In this document: positions 5,931-7,834 of the stretch, in pieces
Layout of the letters: each line of letters starts with the position of its first letter
Position numbering within the stretch: position 1 is the stretch's first letter
Assembly (NCBI GenBank): GCA_045224495.1
Contig: JBGVAK010000029.1
Span: forward strand, 1-7,834
Origin: RUG472 sp045224495
Lineage (GTDB): Bacteria; Bacillota; Clostridia; Christensenellales; CAG-138
Direction: 5' to 3'
DNA length: 7,834 bases
Position numbers and translations under genes: made by a program
The notes under the pieces: generated by a model
Told to the model about the DNA's origin: nothing
Databases searched by the model: none
The model's input: only the letters and a program-made list of their open reading frames with translations

Positions 5931-5995
5931 GCAGTTTGTGCCTTTGCTGCGGACCAACGCAGCAATTTCGCAAGCGAAACCGGCAAAACTGCCGG
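5931..5995 (+). other. Structured leader element before ffh (possible three-way junction)
   Basis: Two hairpins abut without a gap: TTGCTGCG/CGCAGCAA (5944-5951 with 5958-5965) and TTTCGC/GCGAAA (5966-5971 with 5974-5979). They are enclosed by an outer helix in which 5931-5937 (GCAGTTT) and 5939-5942 (TGCC) pair with 5982-5992, 11 pairs with G5938 bulged. Together these give a compact three-way junction. The outer helix competes with a third local hairpin, CCGGCA/TGCCGG (5980-5985 with 5990-5995), which ends next to the ffh ribosome binding site (GGGAG, 6000-6004). It may be a cis-acting RNA or a dispersed palindromic repeat; it matches no riboswitch class I recognise. Confidence 0.5.
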
Positions 5996-6011
5996 GAAAG
6001 GGAGAATAGTT

Positions 6012-7346
6012 ATGGCATTTGAGGGCATTTCCGGTGGTCTTCAAAACATCTTCAAGAAGCTGACGGGCCGCGGGCGTCTGTCCGAAAAGGACGTGAAGGA
6101 CGCCATGCGGGAGATCAAGTTGGTCCTGTTGGAGGCCGACGTGAACTTCCTGGTGGTCAAGGACTTCGTGAAGAAGGTCTCCGAGCGGGCCGTAGGCGCC
6201 GACGTGCTGGAGAGCCTGACGCCGGGCCAGCAGATCATCAAGATCGTCAACGAGGAGATGACGACCCTCATGGGCGCCACCAACGCCAAGCTGGACTTCG
6301 GCTCCACCAAGCCCGCCATCATCCTCATGGCCGGTCTCCAGGGCGCGGGCAAGACCACCATGTGCGGGAAGCTCGCCATGCTCCTCAAGAAGCAGTACGG
6401 CAAGAACCCGCTGCTCTGCGCCTGCGACGTGTATCGGCCCGCCGCCATCGACCAGCTGAAGATCGTGGGCGAGAAGACCGGGGTCCCCGTCTTCGAGAAG
6501 GGGCAGATCGACCCGGTGAAGATCGCCTCTGAAGCCGTGGAGTACGCCCGGCGCAACTTCTACGACGTGCTCATCGTGGATACCGCGGGTCGCCTCCATG
6601 TGGACGAGGACATGATGAGCGAGCTCAAAAAGCTCCGGGACCTGCTGAACCCCGCTGAGGTGCTGCTGGTCATCGACGCCATGACCGGTCAGGACGCGGT
6701 GAACGCGGCCAAGGCCTTCCACGAGGCGGTGCCCCTCACCGGCGTGATTCTCACCAAGCTGGACGGCGACACCCGGGGCGGCGCGGCCCTGTCCGTGAAG
6801 GCGGTCACCGGCAAGCCCATCAAGTTCGCGGGCACCGGCGAGAAGCTGACGGATATCGAGCCCTTCCACCCGGACCGGATGGCCTCCCGCATTTTGGGTA
6901 TGGGCGACGTACTGACCCTCATCGAGAAGGCTCAACAGGCTTTCGACGAGAAGAAGGCCGCCGAGATGGAGAAGAAGCTGAAGACGGCCTCCTTCGATCT
7001 CAACGACTTCCTGGACCAGATGGAGCAGATGCAGAACATGGGTTCCATGGAAGACATGCTCAAGATGATCCCCGGGGCCAGCAAGCTGGGCAACGTCCAG
7101 GTGGACGAAAAGCAGCTTGCCAGGACCAAGGCCATCATCCAGTCCATGACCAAGGCGGAGCGGGCCAACCCGGACCTGTTGAACGCCAGCCGCCGGAAGC
7201 GCATCGCCAAGGGCAGCGGCACCAGCGTCCAGGAGGTGAACCGGCTCATGAACCAGTTCAACCAGAGCCGCCAGCTCATGAAACAGATGACCAACAAGAA
7301 GTTTTTGAAGCGGGCCAGCCGAGGCGGCTTCCCCTTCGGATTCTAA
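6012..7346 (+). CDS. ffh: Signal recognition particle protein Ffh (SRP54 GTPase)
   Basis: 444 residues, full length. Ffh binds SRP RNA and nascent signal sequences and docks with FtsY to deliver membrane and secreted proteins to SecYEG. The N domain occupies about 1-95 (GLQNIFKKLTGRGRLSEKDV). In the G domain the P-loop is GLQGAGKTT (108-116), then DVYRPAAIDQL (139-149), DTAGR (190-194), TKLDGDTRGG (248-257) and GTGEK (274-278). The methionine-rich M domain is about 325-444, with FDLNDFLDQMEQMQNMG and the RNA-binding NASRRKRIAKGSG (391-403). The tail FKLR-type basic stretch and GGFPFGF is short. GGGAG at 6000-6004 lies 7 nt before the ATG. The gene follows ylxM after 108 nt of structured sequence and has no separate promoter that I can see. 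Confidence 0.98.
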   Translation: MAFEGISGGLQNIFKKLTGRGRLSEKDVKDAMREIKLVLLEADVNFLVVKDFVKKVSERAVGADVLESLTPGQQIIKIVNEEMTTLMGATNAKLDFGSTKPAIILMAGLQGAGKTTMCGKLAMLLKKQYGKNPLLCACDVYRPAAIDQLKIVGEKTGVPVFEKGQIDPVKIASEAVEYARRNFYDVLIVDTAGRLHVDEDMMSELKKLRDLLNPAEVLLVIDAMTGQDAVNAAKAFHEAVPLTGVILTKLDGDTRGGAALSVKAVTGKPIKFAGTGEKLTDIEPFHPDRMASRILGMGDVLTLIEKAQQAFDEKKAAEMEKKLKTASFDLNDFLDQMEQMQNMGSMEDMLKMIPGASKLGNVQVDEKQLARTKAIIQSMTKAERANPDLLNASRRKRIAKGSGTSVQEVNRLMNQFNQSRQLMKQMTNKKFLKRASRGGFPFGF

Positions 7347-7347
7347 G

Positions 7348-7372
7348 GAAAAATCGGACAAAACCGTTTTTC
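7348..7372 (+). other. A/T-rich hairpin between ffh and rpsP
   Basis: GAAAAA (7348-7353), a bulged T, CGG (7355-7357), loop ACAAAA, then CCG (7364-7366) and TTTTTC (7367-7372). The stem starts two bases after the ffh stop. It resembles a weak attenuator whose T-run is taken up in the stem. The rest of the 66-nt gap is A-rich and ends in the rpsP site AAGGAG (7397-7402). No convincing promoter is seen that would keep this ribosome binding site in the transcript. Confidence 0.4.
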
Positions 7373-7412
7373 ATACATCAAAAAGAAATATAAAATAAGG
7401 AGAAAACAAACA

Positions 7413-7655
7413 ATGCTGAAGATCAGACTGCGCCGCATGGGCGCCAAGAAAGCCCCCTTCTACCGTATCATCGTGGCCGACTCCCGTGCGCCCCGCAACG
7501 GCGCCTTCGTGGAGGAGCTGGGCTACTACAATCCCGGCACCGAGCCCGCGGAGCTGAAGGTCGACACCGAGAAGGCCGCCGCCTGGATGAAGAACGGCGC
7601 CCAGCCCACCGACACCGTCCGCGCCCTGCTGAAGAAGTCCGGCGCCATCGAGTAA
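7413..7655 (+). CDS. rpsP: 30S ribosomal protein S16
   Basis: 80 residues, the usual length for a short bacterial S16, a small-subunit protein needed for 30S assembly that contacts 16S rRNA. The start MLKIRLRRMGAKKAPFYRIIVADSRAPRNGAFVEELGYYNP is the family signature and covers the first half. The second half (ELKVDTEKAAAWMKNGAQPTDTVRALLKKSGAIE) is equally typical. AAGGAG (7397-7402) sits 10 nt before the ATG. The order ffh-rpsP-khpA is the standard Firmicutes operon, normally continuing to rimM, trmD and rplS. Confidence 0.98.
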   Translation: MLKIRLRRMGAKKAPFYRIIVADSRAPRNGAFVEELGYYNPGTEPAELKVDTEKAAAWMKNGAQPTDTVRALLKKSGAIE

Positions 7656-7658
7656 GCC

Positions 7659-7834
7659 ATGGACCAGCTGGTACTGTTTATCGCCCGGAGCCTGGTGGAC
7701 CAGCCCGACGCCGTGAAGGTGGAGATGCGGGAGGAGGATGACGCCTTCGTCATCGAGCTCTCCGTGGACCCCTCCGACGTGGGCAAGGTCATCGGCAAGC
7801 AGGGCCGCATCGCCAAGGCCATCCGCACCATCGT
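7659..7834 (+). CDS. khpA: KH-domain RNA-binding protein KhpA, N-terminal part
   Basis: Partial at the window end: 58 complete codons are visible of a family usually about 75-80 residues long. It starts MDQLVLFIARSLVDQPDAV and reaches the KH-domain core DVGKVIGKQGRIAKAIRTIV, with the RNA-binding GKQG loop (GxxG) near residue 46. KhpA is a small cytoplasmic RNA-binding protein that can pair with KhpB (Jag/EloR) to control cell elongation and RNA levels in Gram-positive bacteria. The ATG follows the rpsP stop by 3 nt with no clear ribosome binding site, so translation is probably coupled. Confidence 0.95.
   Translation, partial: MDQLVLFIARSLVDQPDAVKVEMREEDDAFVIELSVDPSDVGKVIGKQGRIAKAIRTI

Noticed and set aside
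5931..5995. SRP RNA or a tRNA next to ffh
   Set aside because: There is no GGAA-capped asymmetric SRP helix 8, no T-loop or anticodon arm, and the element is too short.
5922..7361. Long open frame on the minus strand opposite ffh (also opposite deoB, 1164-2294, and the carboxypeptidase-like gene, 2342-3232)
   Set aside because: These are shadows of GC-rich coding sequence. The translations are rich in His, Leu, Gly and Val repeats with no recognisable domain, and the + strand genes are certain.
7385..7402. TATAAA/TAAAAT (7389-7396) as an rpsP promoter
   Set aside because: The -35 is poor, and transcription would start near 7400-7403, removing the ribosome binding site at 7397-7402.

Overview
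The window reads as a stretch of chromosome from a GC-rich, endospore-forming Clostridia-type Firmicute. Three things point there: two adjacent genes with the Spo0A DNA-binding domain, the order phosphopentomutase / D,D-carboxypeptidase-like / M50 protease / scpA / scpB that is familiar from clostridial genomes, and the Gram-positive order ylxM-ffh-rpsP-khpA. Every gene is on the + strand. No mobile element, CRISPR array, tRNA or rRNA is seen. The genus cannot be named from the sequence alone.

Region 1 (1-1041) holds the 3' end of a spo0A-type response regulator. Its stop overlaps, as ATGA, the start of a second protein with a decayed receiver domain and a well-preserved Spo0A C-terminal domain. 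Region 2 (1011-3469) has a strong extended -10 sigma-A-type promoter inside the end of the second regulator gene. It drives deoB (phosphopentomutase), followed by an exported S11-type D-Ala-D-Ala carboxypeptidase homologue. That homologue has lost the key residue of all three catalytic motifs. Its Shine-Dalgarno sequence and GTG start are buried in a long hairpin.

Region 3 (3476-5473) begins with a second promoter whose predicted +1 is the A of the ATG of a membrane M50 (site-2-type) protease, so that gene is probably translated from a leaderless mRNA. scpA follows with no gap and scpB 6 nt later; with SMC they make the chromosome condensation complex. Region 4 (5481-7834) begins with a third promoter that starts transcription at a perfect 12-bp palindrome. 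It carries ylxM and ffh (signal recognition particle), then rpsP (ribosomal protein S16) and the start of khpA (KH-domain RNA-binding protein).

Most of the genes are housekeeping. The unusual material is the tandem Spo0A-like pair, the catalytically degenerate carboxypeptidase with its occluded start, the leaderless protease promoter, and a dense 96-nt structured element between ylxM and ffh. That element can fold as a hairpin plus a three-way junction and has a competing hairpin next to the ffh ribosome binding site. The three intergenic promoters share the same -10 hexamer, TATACT. There is no gene-free stretch longer than about 110 nt.
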